The notes under the pieces were generated by a model, which saw nothing but the letters and a program-made list of their open reading frames with translations, did no database searches and was not told the origin of the DNA. From NCBI GenBank assembly GCA_940337035.1, contig CALNHX010001067.1, positions 1-64,000 on the forward strand: a stretch of 64,000 nucleotides of DNA. Direction: 5' to 3'. How positions within the stretch are numbered: the stretch's first letter is position 1; each line of letters begins with the position of its first letter. Shown piece after piece: positions 42,716-53,106 of this stretch. The position numbers were made by a program, and so were the translations under genes. This DNA comes from Agriotes lineatus (Eukaryota > Arthropoda > Insecta > Coleoptera > Elateridae).

Positions 42716-43093
42716 GTATCGTTAATATCTATAACAAATATCTCACCTACAACTGGTAAGGCATTAGCAATTACACCAATCGTAATATGATCGAAACAAC
42801 CCTTTCGTTTAATTTTAGCTATTGAATTGTTAATATCTCTTAATGTAATTGTTTTAAATTCAAAAGTGCTGATATTACCGGAAACGTAGCGTCTTCAAAA
42901 CGGTCGTTTATAATAATAGACTTGTTTAGCTCTAATATGCTATTTACAAAGTACTAATTAAATTTATTAGCAATATCCTGGGCATTGTTAATTCCTTCTC
43001 TGTCAAATAAAATGTTTGAAGAAGTATTTGTTCGTCCATTCATTAAATATTTGTCAGTTTTCTACATCTTCTTCGGATTTCCATGACAGTTTT

Positions 43094-43990
43094 CTATTCT
43101 ATTTTCATAATATTGGGTTTTAATGTCCTTAACTTTATTGCTGTAAAAATTCCGAATATATTTAGAATTTTCCCAATCCCGCGTGTTTTTAGTATGTTTA
43201 ACTGTCTTATACATTTGATTGCGTTCCGTCTAGATTTTACGTAGGTCAGCGCTAAGCCATGGAGTGTCAGTTTTAAGTGCAATTGTTTTGTTGTCAATGA
43301 GGTCATTTACGGAATTTTGTATTCTGCTGACCATATGTGTGGCACGATTGTTTACATCTTTACTATCTAATAATGTGACCCAACTATATTTATTCATTTT
43401 ATTAAGTAGTTTTTGTGAGGAGTAATTAGCGTACGTTGTGATATTCACTTTTTGAAAATTGCTGTTACAATAACGCGCATTCTTTCGTAACGTGACATCG
43501 ATTGCATTACGTTCAGAAATTTGTGAAATCTGAACATTAACAAATACATATTGTCGATTTATTAGAACGAGGTCAATGATTTTATTGGAATTTTTTGTTG
43601 AGCGCATAAATTCGGTTACGAGTTGATTTAAACCCAAAGTATTTATTAATCGTAAGAGCCTGCTTGTGCAGAACGAATTTTTCAAACTTCCCAAAGAATC
43701 TTGCAATACTGGCACTTGGAGGACGATAAACAAAAGTGTCAAATCCGTTTTGAAATCCTTGCGTAATGTAAATGAATAGCAACCCGAATTCGTTGTTAAA
43801 TGAAAAGTTTGACACTATTTTGAATTTAACATTATTACGCACAATTGCCACTCATCCAGTGTGTCGATTTTCGGAATTACAGCGAATGGTGACATAACCC
43901 CTAAAACTTATTTCACAGTCCTCAATATTCTCCGTAAATCTTTCACTTAAAAATATAATAACTTGACGTCTGTCTTCAATTAAAACTTAA
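43094..43990 (-). pseudogene. LINE copy B endonuclease and linker
   Basis: Broken frames give FDTFVYRPPSAS (the VYxxPS block), IDLVLINRQYVFVN and the downstream linker SRIQNSVNDLIDNKTIAL with TPWLSADLRKI, which matches SWITKELKNLQYQRN in copy C. Several frameshifts occur; catalytic residues cannot be confirmed. Confidence 0.6.
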
Positions 43991-44069
43991 ATTTCCTGCA
44001 TATGTCTTAGCGTACTTTGTGCTTTAACTAAATAATTTCAATATTTGGTTGTTATTTTAAAACATCTAT

Positions 44070-44258
44070 CTTACTTCTTTCTTGTTTTAGTTTACGTTCG
44101 TAAACTGGATAGTCAAAGCTCCATGCAAAATGACCTACATCCAGATTAATTTTAAGTTTTTCGTTTACATTACAGCAGTTCACACATTTCTTCTCTTCGT
44201 CGTTAGCCTTACATTCTTTCAAAAGATGGGAACCGGCACATTTTGGGCATGTTATTAA
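44070..44258 (-). pseudogene. LINE copy B ORF1 C-terminus
   Basis: CPKCAGSHLLKECKANDEEK then CVNCCNVNEKLKINLDVGHF: the last knuckles of the gag-like ORF1, parallel to CINCKDAVDRFKLRLDIYHE in copy C. Everything upstream is absent. Confidence 0.65.
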
Positions 44259-44401
44259 TCAATTACACATACCACGCCATGTACTTTGTAAGACCCCACT
44301 ACATATAGAAATTCATGGATTTTCAGATGCGTCACAGGCAGGCTATGCCGCTGGCATCTACCTACGATCAGTTAATCAAACAGAGAATCCCACAATACGA
44401 T
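44259..44401 (+). pseudogene. BEL/Pao relic, RNase H part
   Basis: IPRHVLCKTPLHIEIHGFSD then ASQAGYAAGIYLRSV continues the Pao frame after LINE copy B; GFSDAS is the first RNase H Asp block. The sequence is lost at 44402, where an AT-rich repeat starts with CAGAGCTGAGTAG. Confidence 0.75.
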
Positions 44402-44740
44402 TACTATGTGCAAACCAGAGCTGAGTAGTAATTAATTACTTTGTAATTAAGTTACTAATAAAATTCCTTTTTATTGATATGTTTTAGACTTGAGTTTCTT
44501 TTCAAAATATGGTAGTTGTAATAAGTAATTACAGTTTTTGTTAAAATACACGAGACAATTACTTATTAAAGTAATTAATTACTACATTCAATTAAAGAAC
44601 GTTTAAAGTATTTAAATTACTTGTGGTAATTGAAGTTACTCATGCCAATTAAATTATTTTCTGCTAATTCAATTACTAAATTACTAGCCTCGATTAGCTA
44701 TTAAATTTCCAAAACGCAAAAAATAAAATAAAGCCTTATT
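44402..44740. repeat. TAATTACT-rich repeat
   Basis: Starts CAGAGCTGAGTAGTAATTAA and is dominated by TAATTACT/AGTAATTA words in both orientations, which give it strong self-complementarity. It ends the Pao relic. The right end is not defined; 44740-44990 has nothing recognised. Confidence 0.5.
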
Positions 44741-45004
44741 ACGTTACAGGCTAAGCAAATTATAATTGTGTCTTCCCGGATCAATATAAGTATAATTTAA
44801 GATTTTCTATGACTAGTCGGATAACAGCTTATTTTGTGCAACATTTGCAATTCCTACGACGTGTGGACGAGAAAAAATGACGCATATGTTTTTAGATGGA
44901 ATGTGCATATGCTGTGTTTTATGTAACAGTGTAGCTTGCTAATAATTATTGTGTAAGAAGTGAAAATATAATGGTAGGTTCTTCCGGGTTATGCCGTGGT
45001 CGTC

Positions 45005-45056
45005 GATTTGAACTTGACGTTTCGCTGCTCATGCTGCCAGCTTCTTCAGAAATTTT
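45005..45056 (-). ncRNA. Hammerhead ribozyme, intact core, Penelope-type
   Basis: Read on the - strand: core CTGAAGA (45049-45043), one extra A, stem II GCTG (45041-45038) / CAGC (45027-45024) with a 10-nt loop, GAAA (45023-45020) and CGTC, with cleavage expected after the base at 45016. Stem I pairs AATTT (45054-45050) with AAGTT (45015-45011, one G-U). Helix III is only the ACGT step, as in the minimal hammerheads of Penelope-like elements. All invariant core bases (CUGANGA, GAAA, UH) are present. Confidence 0.7.
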
Positions 45057-45089
45057 CTAAAGACTGATGTAGGTGCCTTTTGCTCCTGG

Positions 45090-45096
45090 TTATATA
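45090..45096 (-). promoter_or_regulatory. TATA box upstream of hammerhead
   Basis: TATATAA on the - strand; its first base is 47 nt upstream of the first core base (45049), the same spacing as at 2987/3034. Confidence 0.45.
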
Positions 45097-45213
45097 CCGA
45101 CGAGTCATTACGATTGGCTACTCACGTAGGTCTTGTATGTGACTTGTTGAAAAAACTACTATTAAGCGAAAATATGTCTGCGGTAAGTACTACAGATTAT
45201 AGAATACAGTACG

Positions 45214-45447
45214 TGTTGTGTATTGACTTCATGTATTATGTATCGCCCTTAAGGAATAGAGAATTAAATTTGTAACAGTTGGTAACAAGCGCTCCCTACT
45301 CCGGAGTCCAGACACCGGGCGAACGGACAGACGCTATTCACCGCTCAAAGCGCTCGCATATCCCTGCATAACCTCAAAACTCAGTTAACGCATTTTTGTA
45401 ATAAACGTAATTAAAAGAGTAGAACGTCCTTTATTTAATGACCCACA
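45214..45447 (+). repeat. Probable 5' LTR of Gypsy copy 1
   Basis: TGTTGTG...CCCACA (234 bp) with AATAAA-type sequence (GTAATAAACG at 45399) precedes a gag start by 88 nt. A primer-binding-like TGGTGCCAAAACT follows at 45458. No second LTR is in the window, so the limits are inferred from TG..CA ends and position only. Confidence 0.4.
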
Positions 45448-45535
45448 AATAGAAAAGTGGTGCCAAAACTAAGATTAATAAATAAAAATACGCCGACCAC
45501 GTGCAACCGGAAGATTTCTCATAACGTGACAAACA

Positions 45536-46413
45536 ATGGCAGAAGTGTCACCGGAACTCCTCCAAGCATTTTCCAGAATGTCGTCCAACGCAATCCAGAC
45601 GTCTGCAGCACAAACGGGTCCAAATGCCACGGCAGCAACGACCACCAGCATTCACCGTAAGTGCATACAAAACATCTGATGGCATGTCGATCAACGGCTA
45701 CTTTACCCGCTTCACCTAGGCACTGGAACTGAGTAAAATTCCGGAAGAGCAGCATGCAGATTACGCATGGGTATAGGTACATGGGTGTAAAGCTCAATAA
45801 CGCCCTGAAGTTCCTGAAATCCAGACAAGCCAGAAGATCTCTCCTATAACGAAATCTGCATGAAACTAACTGCGCAAATATGTAGAAAGTATCAAATTTT
45901 GGCAGATCAAGCCATCTCCATAAGAATGAGTCAGGGAGCAACATTTTGCGAATATGGCGAATACCGCATGTTAATCGAGCAACTGCTACTGGGTCTGGAA
46001 GCTCGAGACATGTGCAACAAAACTATCGCAAAAAAGACCACCACATTCATCTCCGCCTATGAGGTCGCACACGCACTTGAGGTGACCCAGAACACCACGG
46101 ACCTAGTGCAAACCCCAGTAACCGAGCCGACCCACAAAATAGGCTACGAGAGACCTCGAGCTCGAAGAAATGGTACACAGCGAGTAATAAGCAACCCACA
46201 ACCACAGCATTTCGAAAACAGGCCCAATAAAACCCATCTGTCCCACCGCAACAAACCAACCCGGCGCAACAATGGAACAAAAACCGTGTTGCAGGATGCG
46301 ATGGAGCATACTTTCGCAGCCAGTGCCAATTTCTTGACGCCAATTGCAATAAATGTAGTAAAATGGGACACATCAGCAGAGTGTGCAGGGCACGCACGCA
46401 AAAAGAAATACTA
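45536..46413 (+). pseudogene. Gypsy copy 1 gag relic
   Basis: Start ATG at 45536 gives MAEVSPELLQAFSRMSSNAI. After frame breaks, AQICRKYQILADQAISIRMS, FCEYGEYRMLIEQLLLGLEA and FISAYEVAHALE resemble the capsid C-terminal part of insect Gypsy elements. It ends in a knuckle array FRSQCQFLDANCNKCSKMGH followed by ISRVCRA. Frame changes near 45660 and 46300. The 5S-derived SINE sits right after it. Confidence 0.7.
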
Positions 46414-46414
46414 G

Positions 46415-46693
46415 GGCCCCGGTGGTGTAGCTTGAGCAAGCGTCCACGTTCGATCAGCAGAGTTAAGCAACGCTCTCTCTGGTCAGAACTTGGATGGGAG
46501 TTCCACGGCTGCCACTCTCGGCACCTCGTGGTACGGCTGCCACCGAAAAAAGTTGGTCCCGGATATCATATTAACATCATGATAATGGTTAGTGGGGTTG
46601 GAAGTCCCCATAATATGTACAGTGACGTCTATAATTGGCTTAACGGCTGTTGGCAAAGTACGGAATAAAATAAAATTAAAAAAATAAAATAAT
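46415..46693 (+). mobile_element. 5S rRNA-derived SINE (SINE3-like)
   Basis: After GGCCCCGGTGGTGTAGC, the segment 46440-46510 follows 5S rRNA: GTCCACGTTCGATCAGCAGA, AGTTAAGCAACG (box A region) and GGTCAGAACTTGGATGGGAG (intermediate element and box C region), i.e. an internal RNA polymerase III promoter of type 1. A unique body and an A-rich AAAATAAAAT tail (46668-46690) follow. It separates gag from protease of Gypsy copy 1, which otherwise would be adjoining. I cannot define the target duplication. Confidence 0.75.
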
Positions 46694-47335
46694 TTGGTTG
46701 CCGAAGTCGAATTCGAAGAACCCCCGGAACAGATGGCCACCACGGAGCAACTCAGTAAGATAGAGATCATCAGCACCACGCCATCTGGATGGAAGTTGCT
46801 CGACGTGCAGTTACAAGAAACCCCAGTCGAGATGGAGCTTGACATTGGAGCTCCCCGCTTGATCATCATAACAAGCTAAGTATAGATAAACGAAATTTTG
46901 AGTTACAGAAGACAGACAAAATTTTCATCAGCTACACGGGCCACAATATTAACTGCTCAACCTCTACGTAGTTCTACATGCTTCTAGAGCGCGAATAGAT
47001 CACAAGAGTTCGCAAAGAAAATCGATTTCGAGAAACTCTTCTTAAACCCCACCCCAGTACACCAGGTATCACCCCCCCAACCGACAAACACTTAACATCA
47101 GAGCAACAAAATCTATGAGACCGTCTTTTGTCATGCTATTTTGATTTATTCTCAATGAAGATAGCGTCTGGTTTCTACAAGAGAGTTGACTACTCTGAAT
47201 GGGTCTCGATGACGCATATAGCCGCCAAGAAAAACGGTAAACTGAGGATCACAGGCAACTACAAACCAACCCTGAACCCCGGACTGATAATCGATGAACA
47301 TCCAATTCCTGAGTTAGAACAGATGTTTAACTGCC
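46694..47335 (+). pseudogene. Gypsy copy 1 protease and RT N-part
   Basis: VEFEEPPEQM..STTPSGWKLLDV and PVEMELDIGAP carry the aspartic protease active site, with DTGA changed to DIGA. After stops and frame changes (46878 onward), SGFYKRVDYSEWVSMTHIAA, KKNGKLRITGNYKPTLNP and IDEHPIPELEQMFN are the Gypsy RT fingers. RT stops abruptly at 47335, before the first catalytic block. Confidence 0.8.
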
Positions 47336-49062
47336 TGATGACGCTGTTAAGTCTTTTACTAAAATCAAATCTTGTTTGACGTCTGCACCTGTCTTGAATA
47401 GTCCTAATTTCTCACTACCTTTCACCATACAGTTTGACGCCTCCAATTTCGGCCTTGGTTGTGTTCTTACCCAATGTATCGACCGCGAAGAAAAGGTTAT
47501 TGCTTATGCTTCCTGCACCCTTAACAAGGCCGAGCGCAATTATTCCGTCACGGAGAGAGAGTGTTTAGCTGTCATTTTTGGCATTGAGAAATTTAGACCT
47601 TATATTGAAGGTACACATTTCACCGTATTAACTGACCATTATTCTTTATTGTGGCTTACTACTGTGAAAGACCCCACGGGCAGATTAGCTCGTTGGAGTG
47701 TTCGTCCGTCACAATACGATTTTATAATTCAACACCGTCAGGGCAAACATAATGTAGTTCACGATGCTTTATACGGAGCTCCTATTCAAATTTCCGTTTT
47801 AGATCTTGTTGATGATGACTTAGACTCTTGGTACATAAAAATGCTTGAACGAGTTAGTCAAATCCCTAATCAATTTCCCACTTGGCGAATTGATAATCAT
47901 AGACTTTTTAAATACGTTCCCAACGGTCACGCCATTGTTGGCAATTTAGTGGAATAGAAACCTCGTTCTCGAAGAGCTGAAATTTATAAACTTTTTCACG
48001 ATAGCCTTACATCTGCTCATTTAGGTGGTTATAAGACCTTTTGTAAAATTTCTGACCAGTATTATTGGCCTAAAATGCGTGCCGATGTCATCCGTTACGT
48101 ACGCCATTGTGAAACGTGCGCTGCTAGTAAAGCTAGTCAACTTGCTAGACCTGGCTTAATGGGGAAAAATAAGAAAATTTTATACCCCTTTCAATGTTTA
48201 TCAATTGACATAATGAGTCGTTTATCACGTAAAAAAATGGTAACACTTCTATCATAGTCGTATGTGATTGGCTAACCAAGTTTACCCTAGTTAAAGCTGT
48301 TCGCACAGCCACGGCCAAAACAGTAGCTAAGTTTTTGGAAAATAAAATCTTTCTCATTTTTGGCGTTCCTCAAATTTGTATGGTTGACAATGGGCCACAA
48401 TTTATCTGTTCTCAGTTCAAGGCTTTAATGAAACAATATCAAGTTCAGCAAGATTTGTATACTGCTTCGTACCATCCACAAGTTAACTTCGTTGAAAGAG
48501 TTAACCGAGTAGTCGGAACCGCTCTTCGTTCTTATGTTTCGGATAATCATCGTTCGTGGGACGAACACCTTTATCACGTTGTACATGCATTGCGTAACGC
48601 TGTTCATGAGATAACGGGTTATACCCCCTCATTTTTAAATTTCGAGAGGACTGTACCAGTTTCTGGGACTTACTACGGTCGTCTTAAAAATTTCCAAGAG
48701 GAAGAATTATCATTAAAAACTCGTGATTTACTTATTGCTCTACGAGCAGATTGTAAATAGTAATAATCTGACAATACAAAAAAAAATTATTCATATCAAC
48801 GCAATTCCAAGCATTATAACTTGCGTAAGCGTCCATTAAAGTTTAACGCTAATGATTTGGTTTGAAAAAGAAACTATGTTATATCTAATGCTTCTAAATC
48901 TTTCAGTCAGAAACTGGCACCCAAATATGTCAAATGTAAAGTAATAAAAGTTACTGGTCCCCTTACTTATCAGCTAGTAACCGTGCCTGACAATAAGAAC
49001 GTTGGAGTTTGGCATATAAGAGATTTAAAACCTTACTTTGGAGAAGAACAAGTCGACGAATG
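47336..49062 (+). pseudogene. Gypsy copy 2 RT end, RNase H and integrase
   Basis: DDAVKSFTKIKSCLTSAPVL begins in the RT connection. RNase H shows TIQFDASNFGLGCVL, ERECLAVIFG and LTDHYSLLWL. Integrase shows the HHCC finger (HDSLTSAHLGGYKTF..CETC), LSIDIM, MVDNGPQF and NFVERVNR; I count 35 residues between the second Asp and the Glu. The C-terminal part ends at GVWHIRDLKPYFGEEQVDE. Stops at 47955, ~48255, 48758 and ~48866 and short frame changes inactivate it. The join to copy 1 looks like a deletion junction between different Gypsy copies. Confidence 0.85.
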
Positions 49063-49720
49063 AATTTTGGTGTGTATGATGATGTAAGTGCATGTTTAGT
49101 TTATTCACTTACTCACCCTAAGGATGTAATAGCACTGTCAACATTATTAGCAACTTTTCGATATTATAACCAATTACTATTACTATTATTGTTGTTTTAT
49201 TGCGTGCTTATTTAAGCCGTGTTTTTCCTCTGCTTTCGAGTGCTAGTTAAGGGTCTTAGCGATCCTATTATTAACGATTTGATGGTATTTTTCCCTGTCA
49301 TGTGATTATATTAGGTGAAACCCATATGAGTGACGGATTTCCTCGCTTCTTTGTAGATAGCGATTGGACCTTTTCGTCGAACTCTTCTTGAGTCTTTTTG
49401 TTGATAGTGAGACAAGTGTTTAAGTGAATTGCTTTTGTTAAGTGTTTCATAAATTTTGCCGCTTCGCTTGTAGTTGTGCGTTGTACTATGCGCATTTCAG
49501 AACTCTTGGAGCTTCCCTTCCCCACGCCACTTACGTTCCGTCTGTCAGCGAGGCAGCAAGCGAACCGGCCCACTCCGAGAAACGCTAATTCTTTGTTTAA
49601 ATGTTCAATGTTTGTGTGCTAATTTATTGCGAATAAATTACCTACTTTGCTTTCAACGAGTGTATAATTTAGTGAAGAATAAATCCATACAGTCCACTAC
49701 CGTCCAAGGGGAGCTTGCAA
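49063..49720 (+). repeat. Probable 3' LTR region of Gypsy copy 2
   Basis: Non-coding sequence after integrase with two AATAAA-type signals (GCGAATAAATTA at 49628; GAATAAATCC at 49678), which fits an LTR with R-U5. The left half of the element is absent, so LTR ends cannot be matched. Confidence 0.35.
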
Positions 49721-49876
49721 CCAGGAATTTTCCAAAAATAACGGAAAACTGGGAGGCTCACCAACAGCTTTCATGTAGAGTGTATAAGTTTTCTTTATTT
49801 TTTTCAAAGTTTATCTTTCTGATGATTGAAATTGCATCACTTATAACCTTGGTCTTCTAGATCCGTTTTCTGAATT

Positions 49877-50340
49877 TTGGGTGGTTGGTTGGGCACTGCA
49901 GAGACAGTCACTTTAGGGAGCACTTTCATCTTGCTTTCCCTCTAAGCCACGCTAGCAGTTGGGGTCGTTTCTCTCCATATTTTGGGTTTTTTTAAGGGAA
50001 CTTTCCCCATCCGTGCCTGTATCGCTTAGGATTTTGACGGATTTGGTTTTCAGGTCGGTTTTCATGGCTTGTCAGCTATGCTGTTTTTTCTTGATGTGAT
50101 TTTTTTAAGGCGATTATTTTCCCTTGCATTTTTTTGAATGCGGATTTATTCCCATGCGATTTTCGAAGCGTTCTGTTTTTCGTTGCGGTTTTCCTCTTCT
50201 TTAAGCGTGCCCATGTTGCCGTACACCCGGATTCCGGCATGGAATAGTAGACCTAGCCAGTCGAAGCTCAGTTGAGTAGGTGTGGATGTTCAGGATGTGT
50301 TATCCACGATTTTGTAGTATTTTGGGTGGTTGGTTGGGCA
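49877..50340. repeat. Direct repeat pair, 441 bp apart
   Basis: ATTTTGGGTGGTTGGTTGGG(CA) occurs at about 49877-49898 and again at 50318-50339. The segment between is GC-poor, T-rich and non-coding. It may be a duplicated non-coding unit or ends of a small element; nothing else is recognised here. Confidence 0.6.
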
Positions 50341-50381
50341 TACAGGATCGGTATATCTTTAGGAACACTTCCATCAAAATA

Positions 50382-51440
50382 CACTTCTCCAATAAATTAA
50401 CGCACCAAAAAAAAGTAGCCAAAAGTTTAAAGTTAATTATTGTCGAAACCACTTATCCGATTTGGACGATTTTTTTTAATGACACGTCGTCTCTTTCAGA
50501 AAGTTAGTGTACTACTCTATTCGCATAGAAACTTTTTAAAAATACCGGGTGTAACAATTATAACGTGTTTTTTCCATAAAATTTATAACACCCTGTGGGG
50601 TTCAACAGTTACAATATCACGTTATAATTCAAAGCAAACTCTAGCCTTATCTTTGTATAACGTTTTGTTTTTTGATTTACTCTCGTATCTTAGCTACTGC
50701 AAGAGAAACACAATTTTATAGCATAACATGTGTTTATGGAGGACTAAATTTAACAACAAAAAAAAACAAAAACAAAATGTAAAGCAAAAAGGTAAACGAA
50801 AGTCTCAGTAGAGAGTATTTTCGCCTCTGGCACGAATAACTTCCAACCTTCCTCAAACAGAACTCATGCTTGAGCACATTCTGCTCGAGTAAGATTTCGT
50901 GTTTCTCGTTGCATACTGACAAAATTTAGAATTTTGCAAAAAAAACGTTAAAGACTAACACCCAAAACACACTTCTATCAACTATTGCTTTTTGACAGCT
51001 GTATTTACCTCATGACAATTACTGTTTCTTTCTGTTTTTCCATAGCCTGATACTTTAGTGCTTTTAATGCAAATTAAAGTCAATAAAAACATGTTATGCT
51101 ATAAAATTGTTTCTCTTGCAGTAGCTAAGATAAAAGAGTAAATCAAAAAACAAAATGCTATAAAATGATACGGCTAGAGTTTGCTTTGAATTATAACTTG
51201 ATATTGTAACGATTGAACACCACAGGGTGCTATAAATTTTATGGAAAAACGTTATAATTGTTACACCCGGGATTTATAGAAAAAAATAAGTTTCTACGCG
51301 AATAGAGTAGTACACTAACTTTCTGAAAGAGACGACGTGTGATTAAAAAAAATCGTCCAAATCGGATAAGTGGTTTTGACAATAATTAACTTTAAACTTT
51401 TGGCTACTTTTTTTTGGTGCGTTAATTTGTTAGAGAAGTG
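50382..51440 (-). mobile_element. Tc1-like element with ~350-bp inverted repeats
   Basis: Arms 50382-50737 and 51086-51440 are inverted copies of each other (starting CACTTCTCC / CACTTCTCT), with TA duplications at 50380-50381 and 51441-51442. The ~350-bp centre keeps a - strand trace of a Tc1-type HTH (RNLTRAECAQA.VLFEEGW near 50820-50915). DDE catalytic blocks are absent. It is an internally deleted long-TIR element. Confidence 0.85.
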
Positions 51441-51939
51441 TATTTCCTTTCCCATCTCGCTTCACGAGACATTTATAGAGTACATTTTTTCTCTGGTCGT
51501 TCCTCTGTTAAAAATCTGGCCGTGGGGAGTGAAACCATTTTTCAAACGTATCCTTTGTTTAACACTAAGCCACTGCAACATTTCTAGCATATTGGCAATG
51601 CAATATTATTCTCATTTTGTTACTTTTGCAGCCTTTGCAGGTCTTCGTCCATCACTAAAAATAGCACAGTGCAACAGTATTCGAAATGCGGAGCAATCAT
51701 ACACTTATAAACAAAAATTCTAGACCATACATTTAATTTACTACTAATTCTACCAAAAAATCCAATCTTTTTAGCGGCCTTTTTAACAATAAAGTCTATA
51801 TGATTCCTAAATTTTAATCTATCATCAATAACTACCCCTAGATATTTTATTTCGGCAACGTATTCTATATTCGCACCGTCTATTGCCACATCATCTAAAG
51901 GCCTGTTTGTAATAAACTGCTCAAGTACAGGTCTAAAAA

Positions 51940-52274
51940 GTAGCTTCAGCACTGCGAAAACATTAAGTATTATAGTGCACCCAGAATGTGTAGTTCAAAA
52001 CGTGACCACCGAACTTCTGTAGATGGCGCCAAGTGGACAAGCCGCCACTGTGCTACAATGCTTGGAAATTTTGCAAAGTGGAAAATCGCCACCTTTCGCC
52101 AAAACCAAATAGCGCATGAAGGTGCTCGGGACCTTAGCAACAACTTTGCCCCCTTTCAAAATTTCGATATCTGTAGCCGTTCGAAAGTTAGAGGCGATCC
52201 AGACAGACAGACAGACAGACAGACGGACGGACGGACGGACGGACAAAACGTTCGCATAAGTACGCTGAAGCTAC
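51940..52274. mobile_element. 335-bp insert with GTAGCTTCAGC ends
   Basis: Inverted ends GTAGCTTCAGC lie at 51940-51950 and 52264-52274. Inside is a compound microsatellite, (AGAC)n then (GGAC)n, at 52199-52242, preceded by GTTAGAGGCGATCC. No protein is encoded. It splits the LINE copy C RT. Confidence 0.7.
52199..52242. repeat. (AGAC)n(GGAC)n compound microsatellite
   Basis: About six CAGA units change abruptly to five CGGA units. The change of register with one base difference suggests a point mutation that then expanded. Confidence 0.9.
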
Positions 52275-53106
52275 TAATAATCATGGCTTTTGTTTTCATC
52301 GTGTTCAGCTTTAGTCTGTTATTTTGTAACCATTTTGACAATTTTATTAGCTCAGAATTCATTTTACATACCGCACTGTTAACATCACTATCACTCACTG
52401 TAATTAAAGTGTCATCTGCAAAAAGGTTTAATTTACACCTTTCAACAATTGTGTCCATGTCGTTTATATATAAAATAAAAAGAAGTGGTCCCAGTTTTGA
52501 TCCTTGTGATACACCTAATTTATTTTCTCTTGCTTCCGATTTGACTCCGTCATAGATAGTTACTTGATATCGTTCGGAGAGATAGTCTCCTCTTTCCAGT
52601 TAGCCAGCACCATATTTAAATCTGTTTCGCATGAATGATTTCTTCTAAAACCAGATTGTGTTTTTATTAATAAATGTTGTTTTTCAAGGTACTCTTGTAG
52701 TTGCTCTTTAGCTATTTATTTTATTATTTTTTCTAATGTCGGGAGCATATTTATTGGCCGAAACTCAGAACACTTATTGGTAAAAGCAATTTTTGGAATA
52801 GGTGTTATTAGTGCTGTTTTCCATATTGTAGAGAACACTCCTGTTTGAAAAGAGTCATTTATTATTTCTAACAATGTATTGCCAATAACTGGAATAGCAT
52901 CTTTAACAATTTCGAGTGTAATTTCATCTGTGCTTGTTTTATTCTTCATACTTGAAATCACTGTATTAAGTTTTGCCATATCTATTTGCTGAAATGTGAA
53001 GACACTCGAACAATTTTGACCTATATTACCAAAATCTACGTTACCACTAGTGTTATCAAGAGTTGCATGGATTTCTGTTTTACTATCTATAAAGTATTTG
53101 TTGAAA

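Larger units (their letters stand above)
40955..44258 (-). mobile_element. CR1-like LINE (copy B), 5' truncated
   Basis: Read on the - strand: end of ORF1 (CCHC, 44258-44070), endonuclease (43990-43450), linker (TPWLSADLRKI at 43230), RT with LFADDTLVTVTG (~41830) and C-terminus (DCLQWLSIKQRIYFNSLLFV at 41350). The 3' end has an (ATT)-rich tail at 40955-40975. AATTA at both ends may be the duplication. Numerous stops and frame breaks occur. It lies inside the Pao relic and is itself interrupted at 42450-42715. Confidence 0.75.
44985..45180 (-). mobile_element. Solo terminal segment of a Penelope-like element
   Basis: The - strand order TATA box (TATATAA, 45096-45090), ~47 nt, hammerhead, then CGACCACGGCATAACCCGGA repeats the layout of the Penelope terminal segment at 2987-3085. 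No RT or nuclease coding adjoins it, so it is a solo copy or a severe truncation. Limits are approximate. Confidence 0.5.
51446..53020 (-). pseudogene. LINE copy C reverse transcriptase
   Basis: TDEITLEIVKDAIPVIGN, FSTIWKTALITPIPKI, CSEFRPINMLPTLEKIIK, then KLNLFADDTLITVSDSDVNS with the catalytic DD, NNRLKLNTMKTKAMIIS, YVAEIKYLGVVIDDRLKF and MLEMLQWLSVKQRI. The block between LEKIIK and the palm is shifted and partly missing. The insert 51940-52274 separates KAMIIS from RPVLEQFI. Confidence 0.8.

Noticed and set aside
45174..45186. ATG TCT GCG followed by GTAAGTAC, like a first exon
   Set aside because: It sits beside the solo Penelope segment and a Gypsy LTR, with no promoter-like context or downstream exon; a chance donor is more likely.
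46440..46510. Functional 5S rRNA gene
   Set aside because: Only the middle and 3' box regions match; the ends do not, and an A-rich tail and unique body indicate a SINE.
52201..52242. CRISPR-like short regular repeats
   Set aside because: They are contiguous tetranucleotide units without spacers, i.e. a microsatellite, in a eukaryotic genome.
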